In this document: one piece after another, positions 1 to 16,044 of the stretch | Layout: every line of letters begins with the position of its first letter | Numbering within the stretch: the first letter of the stretch is position 1 | Source: Amphimedon queenslandica | Lineage: Eukaryota; Porifera; Demospongiae; Haplosclerida; Niphatidae | Assembly (NCBI RefSeq): GCF_000090795.2 | Contig: NW_003546254.1 | Span: 433,442-480,102 of the forward strand | DNA: 46,661 bases | Direction of reading: 5' to 3' | Program-made: the position numbers and the translations under genes | The notes under the pieces: model-generated | What the model saw: only the letters and a program-made list of their open reading frames with translations | Told to the model about the DNA's origin: nothing | Database searches by the model: none

Positions 1-486
1 AACTTGAGAGCTTGATAAAATAACTGAAGAACTAGGTACATGAAAAGAATTAAGGAATATTAATGATCCTGTAGTCAAGACATGTGTAATATTGACTCTA
101 GTGTTTCCTTCCAGAGATATGAGTGGAGAATTTATGATTAGACTTTTAAAGCTAACAATATGACACAATTCGATTGACAACTCAAATGAGCTATTGGCAC
201 TGCTAATAACAGGTAATCCATTCCTGGAGAGTGCTTCACCTTGCAATACGAAACTGTACAGTCCTCTGATGGTAAGGTCAGCAGTCAACTTGTGCTCTCC
301 AGACAAGAAGATGAGTGTACTGTTGGAAGGCCAGTTTGTCTTGTTAGTATAATAGGACAGCGTGTGACATTCTCCAGTGCAATTATGATGCCCCTCATCA
401 GGAATAACATGATAAACACTTGAATCACAAGTAGAGAGAAAAACTATAATAGCTATTGCAGCAAAAAAGACTTCAGAGCTTAGCAT
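1..486 (-). CDS. Secreted or surface protein, 5' end only (signal peptide, beta-helix-like)
   Basis: The minus strand is open from an ATG at 484-486 to the window edge (162 codons). It begins MLSSEVFFAAIAIIVFLSTC, a clear signal peptide, so the product enters the secretory pathway. The mature part has a Cys pair in HHNCTGECHTLSYY, several N-glycosylation sequons (NCT, NKT, NST) and short alternating hydrophobic strands, as in right-handed beta-helix ectodomains. The beta-helix assignment comes from general texture only; I recognise no family. The 3' part is outside the window, so membrane anchoring cannot be judged. No intron is evident here. The reading is supported by frame openness plus the leader; function is unknown. 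Confidence 0.6.
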   Translation of the reverse strand, partial: MLSSEVFFAAIAIIVFLSTCDSSVYHVIPDEGHHNCTGECHTLSYYTNKTNWPSNSTLIFLSGEHKLTADLTIRGLYSFVLQGEALSRNGLPVISSANSSFELSIELCHIVSFKSLIINSPLISLEGNTRVNITHVLTTGSLIFLNSFHVPSSSVILSSSQV

Positions 487-889
487 TTTCAGCACGGTGC
501 AAATCTAATGCATGGCACAACATGATGGGATAAGAAAATACAACATAATGTAATGTTTATTATAATTCCTATGTATTCTGTTATTGCTATAGATACTACA
601 TAAGGTGTGTTATTGGACTTGTCCATAATTATTTTGATTATCCTAAATTGTATTTACTACCAATTTAGGATCATAATTAACTCAGGATTGTGGGCAAAGG
701 AGCCAAAGATAGCGGCAATCAGGAAGTAAAAGCTCTTTGAATCTGACACAGATCTTTTTGTACCATCCACTGATGTCTCACATGTTGTTGATGATCATTA
801 CTCATGGTTTTAAAATTTATACTCGTTCTTGGGTCCCAATCATTATACCTATAGCTCGTTGACCTTGAGACAAGAAGATGAGCTCTCAA

Positions 890-940
890 CCCAAGGTCAA
901 TGAAACCAGAAGCTATGACCCTGTAGCCTCTGTTGTGACC
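890..940 (-). pseudogene. Displaced fragment of methylmalonyl-CoA mutase exon 15
   Basis: These 51 bp align without gaps to 2905-2955 in mutase exon 15, with 4 mismatches. The minus strand reads GHNRGYRVIASGFIDLG, against [17 protein letters not shown] in the gene, so it covers the cobalamin-binding DxHxxG region. Similarity stops abruptly on both sides and no other mutase exon is nearby. It is a fragment, not a gene. Capture by a mobile element or a small local duplication are both possible. Confidence 0.75.
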
Positions 941-1025
941 ATAATAATACAAGTAAAGAAAGCAAAACAAAAGCATTACTTATCAACCTAGCTATCACAT
1001 ATTTGACAACTTAAAGCCCTTCATA

Positions 1026-1621
1026 CATGTTGCTAGTAAAATTTGTGGTTACTTTGATCTTGTAATTAACCCCAGCCTATAATCATTTGGGTAGGCTGTA
1101 GGCTGGGGAATGGTCTGGCTACATGAGACTATGCCGGAATCAGAATGCTTTACACAATATACTAGTTATTAATTCTAAGTATATAACTACTCTTGACCCA
1201 GCCTTCTAGTTACGCTTTATTGCTTTTTGTTTGCATAGTGCATGTACATGTATCTTTGATAATGATCACATCAAAGCTATAGTTTAGAAACCCACGATGC
1301 TATTTCCAAAAAGATCTGCATAAAAAGACATCTTAAAATGGGTATGGCACATGTAAAATGATTTCTATTCCAAATTTTTGGAGGGACTTACTGCTATGCA
1401 GTACAAGTCCCACCATTCAAATTATGATTTAAAAATTGAAGTTTTGAAATTATTGTCTTTTCAGTATCAATTGTCACAATCACTCTCTGATATCTATAAG
1501 GGCAAGGCCACGCACCTTTGGTGTCTCGTAATTATTAAGTTGCTAAGAATAGAATTAAATTCTAGTTTTGCAACAAGTAGCCAAAAAGATCAAAGTAACC
1601 ACAAATGTCACTAGCAACATG
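1026..1621. mobile_element. Non-autonomous inverted-repeat element, long copy
   Basis: The left end (from 1026, CATGTTGCTAGTA then TTTGTGGTTACTTTGATCTT) is inverted at the right end (GATCAAAGTAACCACAAATG then CACTAGCAACATG, to 1621). The same terminal repeat bounds a compact copy at 2191-2314. This copy appears enlarged by insertion of a second short element (about 1073-1129). No transposase is encoded, so it is MITE-like. Confidence 0.6.
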
Positions 1622-1830
1622 ATTATACACCCACACTAATACCAAATAGATCTAATACCTAATGTTATTAATCACTCAATGTCTAGACATTAATAATTCT
1701 CTACCTGATCATCAGAAATGAAAAGCAGGAGATTAACTTGTTATGGCTGTACTGCTATATTACTACGGGGACAGGGATGCATTTTTTCTTTAATAACAAT
1801 AATAATGATACTTATAATAAATTAGTTGTA

Positions 1831-7993
<6,163 letters not shown>

Positions 7994-8062
7994 TGTTATT
8001 TCCAGATAAGGTCTAGCCACACCCACAGATAGGAGGGGTAGGTGTAAACTCGCAGTCTTAAT
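7994..8062. promoter_or_regulatory. Candidate bidirectional promoter between mutase and dioxygenase
   Basis: Only 69 bp separate the mutase ATG (7993, minus) from the dioxygenase ATG (8063, plus). Both 5' UTRs and core promoters must fit here or overlap the coding starts, so a shared promoter is the simplest inference. I see no TATA box. Confidence 0.4.
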
Positions 8063-10473
8063 ATGGCTAGTCTTGGTGTGGAGATATTAAAGCATGAAAG
8101 AGAGACCCTTCCACTCATCATACAGCCGAGAAATATTGAGAGCAGTAGCGTTGAGTACTTAAAGGAATGGATAGCAGAGAATCAAGAGGCCATCAATAAA
8201 TATTTACTGACATATGGTAAATTGTTTTCACTGCTGCACTTGTACAATGTATATATGTAGATATGAATTTGCACCATTGGGATGGGGATAATTGCTGCAA
8301 TATTTAATAGGTGCTGTTTTGTTCAGGGGTTTCTCTATTGAGGAAGGTATACAGTTCCAGGAAGCTGTCCAGTCTTATGAGAAGGAGTTGAGTACAGAGT
8401 ATCGTGGTACATCACCTCGTACACTTATTCCAGGGACTCAGGTAGATCTGCAATGGTACATGTAACTATGACAAATGTAGCTTCATCAGTTTGACTTAAT
8501 TTCAGCACAAATATCAATTATAAAAATTTAATGTCAGGCCATGTGAAGAGGAATGTTATCAAAATGAATTTTTAAGATCACATTTTAAAATTTTGAGCAA
8601 ACTATTTACTAGTGAATTTTGCATTGGACCATTAAATGCTTGAATTTTGGTATATTGTATTGTTAGACTAAAGGCTGGTTACAGTATGACGCTAGGTCAG
8701 CATCGAGGTCAGCATGCTGTCAATTTTTAATCAAAAATGTGGGTGATTTGACCTTTTGATGCATGCATCCTGGAATTCACAAAGCATGCTATGTAAGCTA
8801 AAAGGCATGCTTCATGAGCTGATAATAGTACATGCAACTTTTAGTGCAAGCATTAGCATAAGAGTAATGTAAGTCATAGCATTATTTATTGTAGAACAAA
8901 TTTAAGTACATGTACAGTGCAGTCGCAAGCCTGTTTCTCATTTATTTATATAGTAATGACTAATGAGTAATGACCTTTTTTGTTTTTGTAGTTTGTTTTT
9001 TCTGCTAGTGAGTTACCATCATACTTCCCCATACCCCAACATCTGGAAATGTCATTTTTGCCTTGTCCTCCAAAGAAGATATTCTTCTGCTGCCTAGAGG
9101 CACCTACTTCACAAGGAGGCGAAACTACACTCTGTGATTTCAAGTGAATCATTTTTCAATACAAGAATCAATCATAATTATTAAATTTTAATAGAAAAGT
9201 ATATGATCAGATGGATCCATCAGTACGAGATAAATTTGAGTCAAAAGGCGTAGCTTACATTAGAAATTATTCATCAGTGAAGCCTTTCCTCTCACAGCCA
9301 TTGCAGCTTAAAGGATGGAGCGCTGTGTTTGAGACAGAAAAGAAGGAGGAAGTGGAGAAAGAATTAAGAAGGACTAATATGGATTTCAAGTGGGGTGTAA
9401 GTGTTGAAGGAAAGATTTACGAGACTTGATGGACTCTTCTTGATAGGCTAATGATCATTTATGCATTACTAACAAAGCTTCGGCAGTTGAAGTCCATCCT
9501 GTTACAGGAGACAAGATTTGGTTTAATCATCTTTCAGTAAGGCCATTTCCAATGCAGACATCAAACTTTGTGTATACTAGTTCATTTTAGTTCATAATAA
9601 CTACATTTGTTTAACTAGATTCATTTTAGATATTTCATTGGGCTATGCCCTATCAAGAGTATGGCTATATTTTTAAGCGAATGAGAAAAATCTTCTACCT
9701 TTTCCTGACAATTATATCCTGGATAATACAAAACATCTTTGTTGCAATTAAAAGTAAGAAAATAGCGTACACTTGCACATGGTGCAAATCAATACTATAA
9801 AAATTAAATTTTTATTTTATTTATGAGACTATGAATCTTTTACACTGTAAAACGCGTTATGATATTGTTGTTATAATATTGGTAGTACTTACAATTGATG
9901 TGCAGTACTTTACTCTATTCAACAGAGCCTGCAGGTATGGGAATGCATACCATGTTTGGAGATGGTAGCGAGATTCCTTTGTCTGACGTGTCTCATGTCA
10001 GAGAGATCATTCACAAGAATATGGTGTTTGATAGATGGAGGAAAGGAGACCTCTTGATGATTGATAATTTCCGTGTTTCTCATGGAAGACAGGTTAGCAT
10101 TACTTTAATTGCATTAACAATTATTACTGGTGGCATAGCTATAGATGCAGTTGTTGGTGAGCTGTTTGTTTAGTGTGCCACACCTCAATTTAGACAGCCC
10201 CCTTTGTAGTTTACAGATTGGTTTGCGAATTGGTTAGCAAGGCCTGTGCAATTTGCTATGCTGTTTGTGTGTGCCAATTTACAACTTTGTTAGTATGTGT
10301 GGTAGGCATCGAGTGTGTGAAATTTTCTTGCATTTTTATTTAAATATTTTATATCTATTAGTGCTATAATGTATGCTCATTCATTCTTATTTTAATTTTT
10401 TTAGCCTTACAGTGGTAAAAGAAAGATAGTTGTGGCCTGGAGTCATCCATTGTTAAAACTGAGCTTAAAATAA
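8063..10473 (+). CDS. TauD/clavaminate-synthase-like Fe(II)/2-oxoglutarate dioxygenase (7 exons)
   Basis: Exons 8063-8216, 8311-8441, 8992-9143, 9195-9396, 9447-9536, 9928-10092 and 10405-10473 join in phase to 320 aa, ending LLKLSLK. The fold is the double-stranded beta-helix of the TauD superfamily. The closest pattern I know is the clavaminate synthase-like group typified by plant At3g21360. Active-site residues are visible: H112-x-E114 in PQHLEMSF, distal H295 in GDLLMIDNFRVSHGRQ, and R304 in GKRKIVVAW for the 2-oxoglutarate carboxylate. Other family blocks are GAVLFRGFSIEEG, QGGETTLCDF and DKIWFNHL. Fe(II)- and 2OG-dependent oxygenase chemistry is expected; the substrate is unknown. No leader is obvious, so it is probably cytosolic. 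Genuine spliceosomal introns argue against bacterial contamination. The last exon is repeated at 12155-12223 beyond an assembly gap. Confidence 0.88.
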
Positions 10474-11538
10474 CATTAAGTTGTGTTTTTATTATCATTA
10501 TTATAAGCTATATACTTTATGCTATTTAATGATAACAATAGTTAAGTGCTGCATGTAGGCCGCCTTTTTGCATAATCAGAATTTCAAAAATTTAAACTTT
10601 CATCAGTAACTCATAATAATGATAGTTAGATACATAGTTAGTTTATGGTAATTAGGTACATAGTTAGTTCATAGTATGTAGCATGATGTACATCTATTAA
10701 TTTGGTGATCTACCAAAGTGGAAGTCTCTTATTAAGATCACATGGCTTTGACGGTTTTTTTGGCTTAGAAATGGGTTTAGAAATTGGCCTCTTACAAGCT
10801 GGCTGAATATGTCGCTTATGAAATTGTCGAGGAATTGGCTGACGAGGAATTGGCTGACGAGGAATTGGCTGACGAGGAGGTGTCTTAAATATCGAATCAG
10901 TGATGAATGTTTCATTCCATGCTTTCAAAAATGGAGCTAGTTCAATCGTACCATCAGACCTAAGGATTTTTCTTTCTTTCTCTACCAAGGCAACAAACTT
11001 CTCAAGATAACTGGCGCTCTTAGAGGAATCGACTATGGCACTTTCCAGTAATTCCCACAATTTAATACCGTCTTTCACGACTACAATGAGATTCTTTATG
11101 CTTCTAACTTGTAGGCGAATATGATTAATCTTTTTGGTGCGTTTGCTTATGGAATCGGAATATGATCTCATGTTTTCCTCCAATATTTCAAGAGAGTACT
11201 CCTTTGACTGCAATTGACGTTGATAGGATTCAACCTCATAGTTTGATTTAGGAGCCACATAATGCTTGTAAAGGGACTTCATAAATTTATTTCTTTGTGC
11301 TTGTCTTGATCGAGCTTCTCTCATAGCACATCTGATATATTTGCATCTTTCCTTTATTTCCTGTTTCTCTGCCTGTAGCTTTACTTTTTTGTTTCGGTAA
11401 TTCACCTTTTCTCTTTCCACTTCTTTTATATTCTCCTGACATAGAGCCACTTCTTCTTCCAACTCTTCCAGTTTCTGTTTGGCGTGGGTGAGAAGGAATT
11501 CTGCATCATCTTCTAGCGACTTCAGTGCTTGGTCTGCC
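10352..11538. repeat. Copy 1 of a 1.2-kb duplicated block
   Basis: Matches 12102-13273 essentially base for base at an offset of 1750 (1735 after one 15-bp indel). It covers the last dioxygenase intron end and exon plus most of the coiled-coil gene. The only difference I saw is one extra 15-bp unit (GAGGAATTGGCTGAC) at about 10839-10875. The block ends abruptly at 11538, where unrelated sequence starting TAGTCTGGCGCAGCCAGAC follows. Confidence 0.9.
10710..11538 (-). pseudogene. 5'-truncated copy of the coiled-coil gene
   Basis: In frame with the intact gene at 12460-13389 to its stop, but the first 39 or so codons, including the start, are missing. The frame meets unrelated sequence at 11538. 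It has one more RQPIP pentapeptide than the intact copy (three against two). Otherwise the two look identical, which suggests an allele or assembly duplicate rather than an old pseudogene. Confidence 0.7.
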
Positions 11539-12062
11539 TAGTCTGGCGCAGCCAGACCCCTTTTTCGGAAGGAGTCTGGCAAACATCCGTACATTGGCTC
11601 TTGAAACTGGAATGCGGAAGTCATGTGCCAAGAACGCGGAAGTCATGGGGTTAATAACTTTTAATAACTTTATAACGTGCGAACACGAGGGCAACTGCTG
11701 AAGATGGAGTGTCTCGGTTGTGGAACAGGTACTGTCAAGGGAGATCGGCGTATTGCTAGCAACTTTAAGAACGTTTTTTCAACTTGGAAGTATATCATGG
11801 TGTCTGAATTAGCTGTGGACGAAAATTTGGTGGAGAAAGTGGCCGAAACTAATAGTTTTATGTGTTCCAAGTGCTACAAGAACTATGAGAAACTCTGTCT
11901 GCTTTATAACAACATCAAAACCTCCCTTGAAGCATTCAAATCTACTGTGTTTATATTAGATAGTCCTACTGATGACTTGAACAAGGCCATTACTGGACAA
12001 AAGAGGCGAGAAATATCAGCAACAGTACCAATTGTGACTAAATTACCGAGAATTGATGGAAC
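11539..12062. other. Sequence unique to the interval between the two block copies
   Basis: It begins with TAGTCTGGC...GCCAGAC, resembling the ends of the short elements at 2140-2194 and 26376-26467. A GCGGAAGTCATG motif appears twice near 11610-11647. It then carries the plus-strand Cys-rich ORF (11704) that runs into the gap. Confidence 0.5.
11704..12062 (+). CDS. Partial Cys-pair (ZAD-like) protein, cut by assembly gap
   Basis: An ATG at 11704 opens 119 codons up to the run of Ns. It starts MECLGC and later has MCSKCYKNYEKL, so two CxxC pairs lie about 55-60 residues apart. This resembles the ZAD or other N-terminal zinc-binding modules of DNA-binding and transposon-linked proteins. The tail is basic (GQKRREIS). 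I cannot name the family. It sits beside a mobile-element-like edge, so it may belong to a transposon. No stop or intron is visible before the gap. Confidence 0.45.
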
Positions 12063-12101
12063 NNNNNNNNNNNNNNNNNNNNNNNNNNNNNNNNNNNNNN
12101 N
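12063..12101. other. Assembly gap (39 Ns)
   Basis: A run of N directly before the second copy of the duplicated block. True order, distance and orientation across it are not established by the sequence. Confidence 0.99.
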
Positions 12102-13273
12102 TATCTATTAGTGCTATAATGTATGCTCATTCATTCTTATTTTAATTTTTTTAGCCTTACAGTGGTAAAAGAAAGATAGTTGTGGCCTGGAGTCATCCAT
12201 TGTTAAAACTGAGCTTAAAATAACATTAAGTTGTGTTTTTATTATCATTATTATAAGCTATATACTTTATGCTATTTAATGATAACAATAGTTAAGTGCT
12301 GCATGTAGGCCGCCTTTTTGCATAATCAGAATTTCAAAAATTTAAACTTTCATCAGTAACTCATAATAATGATAGTTAGATACATAGTTAGTTTATGGTA
12401 ATTAGGTACATAGTTAGTTCATAGTATGTAGCATGATGTACATCTATTAATTTGGTGATCTACCAAAGTGGAAGTCTCTTATTAAGATCACATGGCTTTG
12501 ACGGTTTTTTTGGCTTAGAAATGGGTTTAGAAATTGGCCTCTTACAAGCTGGCTGAATATGTCGCTTATGAAATTGTCGAGGAATTGGCTGACGAGGAAT
12601 TGGCTGACGAGGAGGTGTCTTAAATATCGAATCAGTGATGAATGTTTCATTCCATGCTTTCAAAAATGGAGCTAGTTCAATCGTACCATCAGACCTAAGG
12701 ATTTTTCTTTCTTTCTCTACCAAGGCAACAAACTTCTCAAGATAACTGGCGCTCTTAGAGGAATCGACTATGGCACTTTCCAGTAATTCCCACAATTTAA
12801 TACCGTCTTTCACGACTACAATGAGATTCTTTATGCTTCTAACTTGTAGGCGAATATGATTAATCTTTTTGGTGCGTTTGCTTATGGAATCGGAATATGA
12901 TCTCATGTTTTCCTCCAATATTTCAAGAGAGTACTCCTTTGACTGCAATTGACGTTGATAGGATTCAACCTCATAGTTTGATTTAGGAGCCACATAATGC
13001 TTGTAAAGGGACTTCATAAATTTATTTCTTTGTGCTTGTCTTGATCGAGCTTCTCTCATAGCACATCTGATATATTTGCATCTTTCCTTTATTTCCTGTT
13101 TCTCTGCCTGTAGCTTTACTTTTTTGTTTCGGTAATTCACCTTTTCTCTTTCCACTTCTTTTATATTCTCCTGACATAGAGCCACTTCTTCTTCCAACTC
13201 TTCCAGTTTCTGTTTGGCGTGGGTGAGAAGGAATTCTGCATCATCTTCTAGCGACTTCAGTGCTTGGTCTGCC
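12102..13273. repeat. Copy 2 of the 1.2-kb duplicated block
   Basis: Begins immediately after the gap and repeats 10352-11538. It includes a second copy of the last dioxygenase exon (12155-12223), which here has no upstream exons. The block continues past 13273 into the intact N-terminus of the coiled-coil gene. Confidence 0.9.
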
Positions 13274-13389
13274 CTTGCTATGACCTTAGTAGAAAAGGAT
13301 GTATCAGAACTTATAGTCACTATCTTTTGAACGACTTTAATGCATAACTTGGCCTTAGCTTCCAATGGGTGTACAGCACAAGACGCCAT
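12460..13389 (-). CDS. Intronless coiled-coil protein of unknown function (309 aa)
   Basis: A single uninterrupted frame from ATG 13387-13389 to TAG 12460-12462. Residues about 45-190 are strongly helical with heptad character and many Glu, Lys, Gln and Arg (EELEEEVALCQENIKEVERE, then two further helices). A more hydrophobic helix follows (SIKNLIVVVKDGIKLWELLE) and a segment KERKILRSDGTIELAPFLKA. The C-terminus is basic and Pro-rich with RQPIP repeats and PISKPISKPKKPSKP. There is no signal peptide or clear TM segment. I recognise no family; a helical-bundle or scaffold role is only a guess. Lack of introns is unusual among its neighbours and could mean a recent or retroposed gene. Copy number is uncertain because of the duplicated block. 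Confidence 0.75.
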   Translation of the reverse strand: MASCAVHPLEAKAKLCIKVVQKIVTISSDTSFSTKVIARADQALKSLEDDAEFLLTHAKQKLEELEEEVALCQENIKEVEREKVNYRNKKVKLQAEKQEIKERCKYIRCAMREARSRQAQRNKFMKSLYKHYVAPKSNYEVESYQRQLQSKEYSLEILEENMRSYSDSISKRTKKINHIRLQVRSIKNLIVVVKDGIKLWELLESAIVDSSKSASYLEKFVALVEKERKILRSDGTIELAPFLKAWNETFITDSIFKTPPRQPIPRQPIPRQFHKRHIQPACKRPISKPISKPKKPSKPCDLNKRLPLW

Positions 13390-13614
13390 GAGAAACCTTT
13401 TGAGTAGATCTATTTTTAAAAAAAGAGGTGTCCCACACTTAATGGGCTTGGCCCATCAATCATAAACGGAAATTAATGAAAATGATCATGTAGATCTAGA
13501 TCAATGTACTCTGGGTAAAGTAAACCAATATCATTTTACACCAATAATAGATCTATATCACACTCTTTAAAAAAGCAATTATAATAATCAATAATATAAT
13601 ATAAAGTTTATAAA

Positions 13615-16010
13615 CTATGCAGTATTAGTTTCAGGTACTTGAAAAGTAATGATGCACGGGCAACCATTTTTAAAAGCGTCTCTACCAGAATGAGTGTTGA
13701 GTGCTACCTGCTGAAGAACCGAGTCTTGCTGACCTTGACGGAAATTAACAAGACCATCCCCTCCACTGAACACAAAGCTAGAACTAGAAGTCGGCATAAC
13801 CTGTCGCCCAGGTATGGCCATACTGATGGTAGAGGACTGTATGTGTTCATATATGGCTTCACCTGAGAGGATCTGGTCTCCTTCATAGCGTGACGGAGTT
13901 ATGACAATGTCTGAAGAGCTTTTGAGGTTTTGTCGGTTTTCCAGTTCATCTCCCGATAGTTGAACATCCTCTTTTGGAACTTCATCATATTCGGCTTCTT
14001 CCACTTCTGCGGCCTCTTCCTCTTTTTTTGATGGGTCTGGGCCCTCTCTCTCTGTTGTTTCTTTTATCTTTTTCCTTATTTTTGGTGTTGGTTTCTCATG
14101 AGGTTTCTCGTCATCTTTTTTTAGAGTGGATCTTGGTATTTCGTAATCTCCAGCAGCATCTGAATTTTTTCCAGCTCCTCCAGCTTTAAGAGTTGATGAT
14201 GCTGGGTCCTCATAAGGTTGTGCTTCTTTGATTTCTGGCTTACTTGTGTCTCCTTCACTTGCAGGACCTCCAGGAGGCTTTTGTGGTATCTCATAAATAT
14301 GATCATCTTCTATTTCTGCCTCTGCATTCTTTGTGTCTTTTTGTACTTCAAAATCAGTAATTGTAACAGCAACTGGACTAACCACTGTGCTGTCACTACT
14401 AAACTCAGTTACTGGTACCATTGGAAGGCTATTGGGAGCTACAGGTGGAGCTACACTCTCATTTTTTTTTGCTTCTTTGGCCTTCTCTTTTTTCTCTTCT
14501 GATTTTTTAGCAGCTTGTGCAGCAGCTTTTTTCTTCATTTTCTTTAGCCTTGGTTTTGGTGTTGGGCGCTGAGGCTGCGGCAGGGCCTCTTTCTCTGACT
14601 TTAGAAACTCTTTGCCTAACTCAAGCTTCTTAATGACCTGCTCAACACGAGGCAAAGCAGTTCTGTCTATCTCTGGAGTAGGGGCAGGAGCAGCTTGTGC
14701 AGCAGAGGTCAGTGTTTTAGCAGCATTGGCTTCTGGTTTATTGTAAGACCCAGCTATATTCCTCTCTCTCTCTTCCTTCATAAATTCTTCAAAACGAGCC
14801 GAAGTCTTGTCTATTTGAGTCTGAACTGAGACCAACACTCTCACTGTGCCATTGTGTCCATCCCCAGCTAGGAATGGACGTGAATTAAGTATAGGTAAAC
14901 CATTGAGTGGTGGTATGCGGTATATCAGTGTAGCACCAGATGACGTTCCTGTCCATAAGAAACCAGACTCCACGAGTAAAGACGTGATGTGAATGTTGAC
15001 ATGAGAGTTGAGCTTATCTTCAATGTTAGCATCTGGAGTTGAGAGAAATGCAAAATTATTATCAAAACTATGATCATTATAAATTAATTTTATTATTTTA
15101 TACTATCAATAAAAAATAAAGAAAGGATGCTTAAAAATTTTTTAAATCTTGTTAACACCTTGAGGTGCAAACAAGGTGTCAAAAATACAATCAATGCAAT
15201 ATATTATGTCAATAATTAATAATGTACTGCATCATTCCTTACTAGCCACAATGTTGGAGAGTGACCCTTTGATATTAATCTCTTGTACTGGCTTCTTTGT
15301 GTCTTTATGAAAGAGATAGAGTATTGATCCTTTACTTAAAGCTATCCACACTCCAGCCCCAGCACTCTCCATCCTCTTCACTGAGACATCATCATTAGTC
15401 ACTTTATGACTCGTCTATAATAATAATAATGATAATAATAAAACTTTTATAAATAAACGTAAGAGAGATACTGTCAAGTAGTATTTCTGCTATTAACGAC
15501 ACACCAAACTTTGTTTAAATTCACCGAAGTTATTGAGGTACTTAATAAAAATAACAGTGTCATTACCTCAATGTGAAGTTTTTCCATGTCTAAGACAACG
15601 AAACATTTTTGGACACCAATCCATAACTTATTGGACACCAGACAGAAGCACTGTATGGAATACTGGGACAACGGTATGCGATGATCAAGCTTTTTCAAGT
15701 CCCAATGCATACCTAGTTTGAGAGTAAATAATAATCTCCATTACATATACTCTTACCTTTAGCACGAGTGAAAACATTAACATAGCCATTAGCAGTCCCA
15801 ACAAATGCTCTGTTCCTATACCTCCTACAGTGTAAGGAAATAAATGAGAGCTAGTGCCATTAAAATGGACTCACTCAATGCATAACACTGAGTCCTGGAG
15901 CTGGACTGACTGCAAGCACTTGTTACTATCGGCATCATAGAGGAAGAGCCTATGAGAAAAGATTTTTTAAATGAAGACATTGCTATATAATGAAGAAACT
16001 CTTAAGAATG

Positions 16011-16044
<34 letters not shown>

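Larger units (their letters stand above)
487..1830. other. Intergenic region with inverted-repeat elements and a displaced mutase-exon fragment
   Basis: No supportable gene lies between the secreted-protein start and the mutase stop. The stretch holds a 51-bp copy of mutase exon 15 (890-940) and an inverted-repeat element at 1026-1621 with a smaller MITE-type fragment at about 1073-1129. The rest is AT-rich sequence in which I see nothing. Confidence 0.6.

Noticed and set aside
719..976. An 85-aa minus-strand ORF containing a mutase-like stretch
   Set aside because: Only 17 residues match mutase; flanks have no family, splice or codon support. Kept as a fragment, not a gene.
7994..8026. N-terminal extension of mutase to position 8026
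   Set aside because: The upstream in-frame start would be GTG; the ATG at 7993 gives a sound mitochondrial leader.
8063..10473. Bacterial contamination as the source of the TauD-like gene
   Set aside because: Six in-phase spliceosomal introns and a position next to a sponge-like gene argue that it is nuclear.
13974..14572. Hydrophobic plus-strand ORFs resembling membrane proteins
   Set aside because: They are antisense shadows of the Lys/Glu-rich ARHGEF10 tail.
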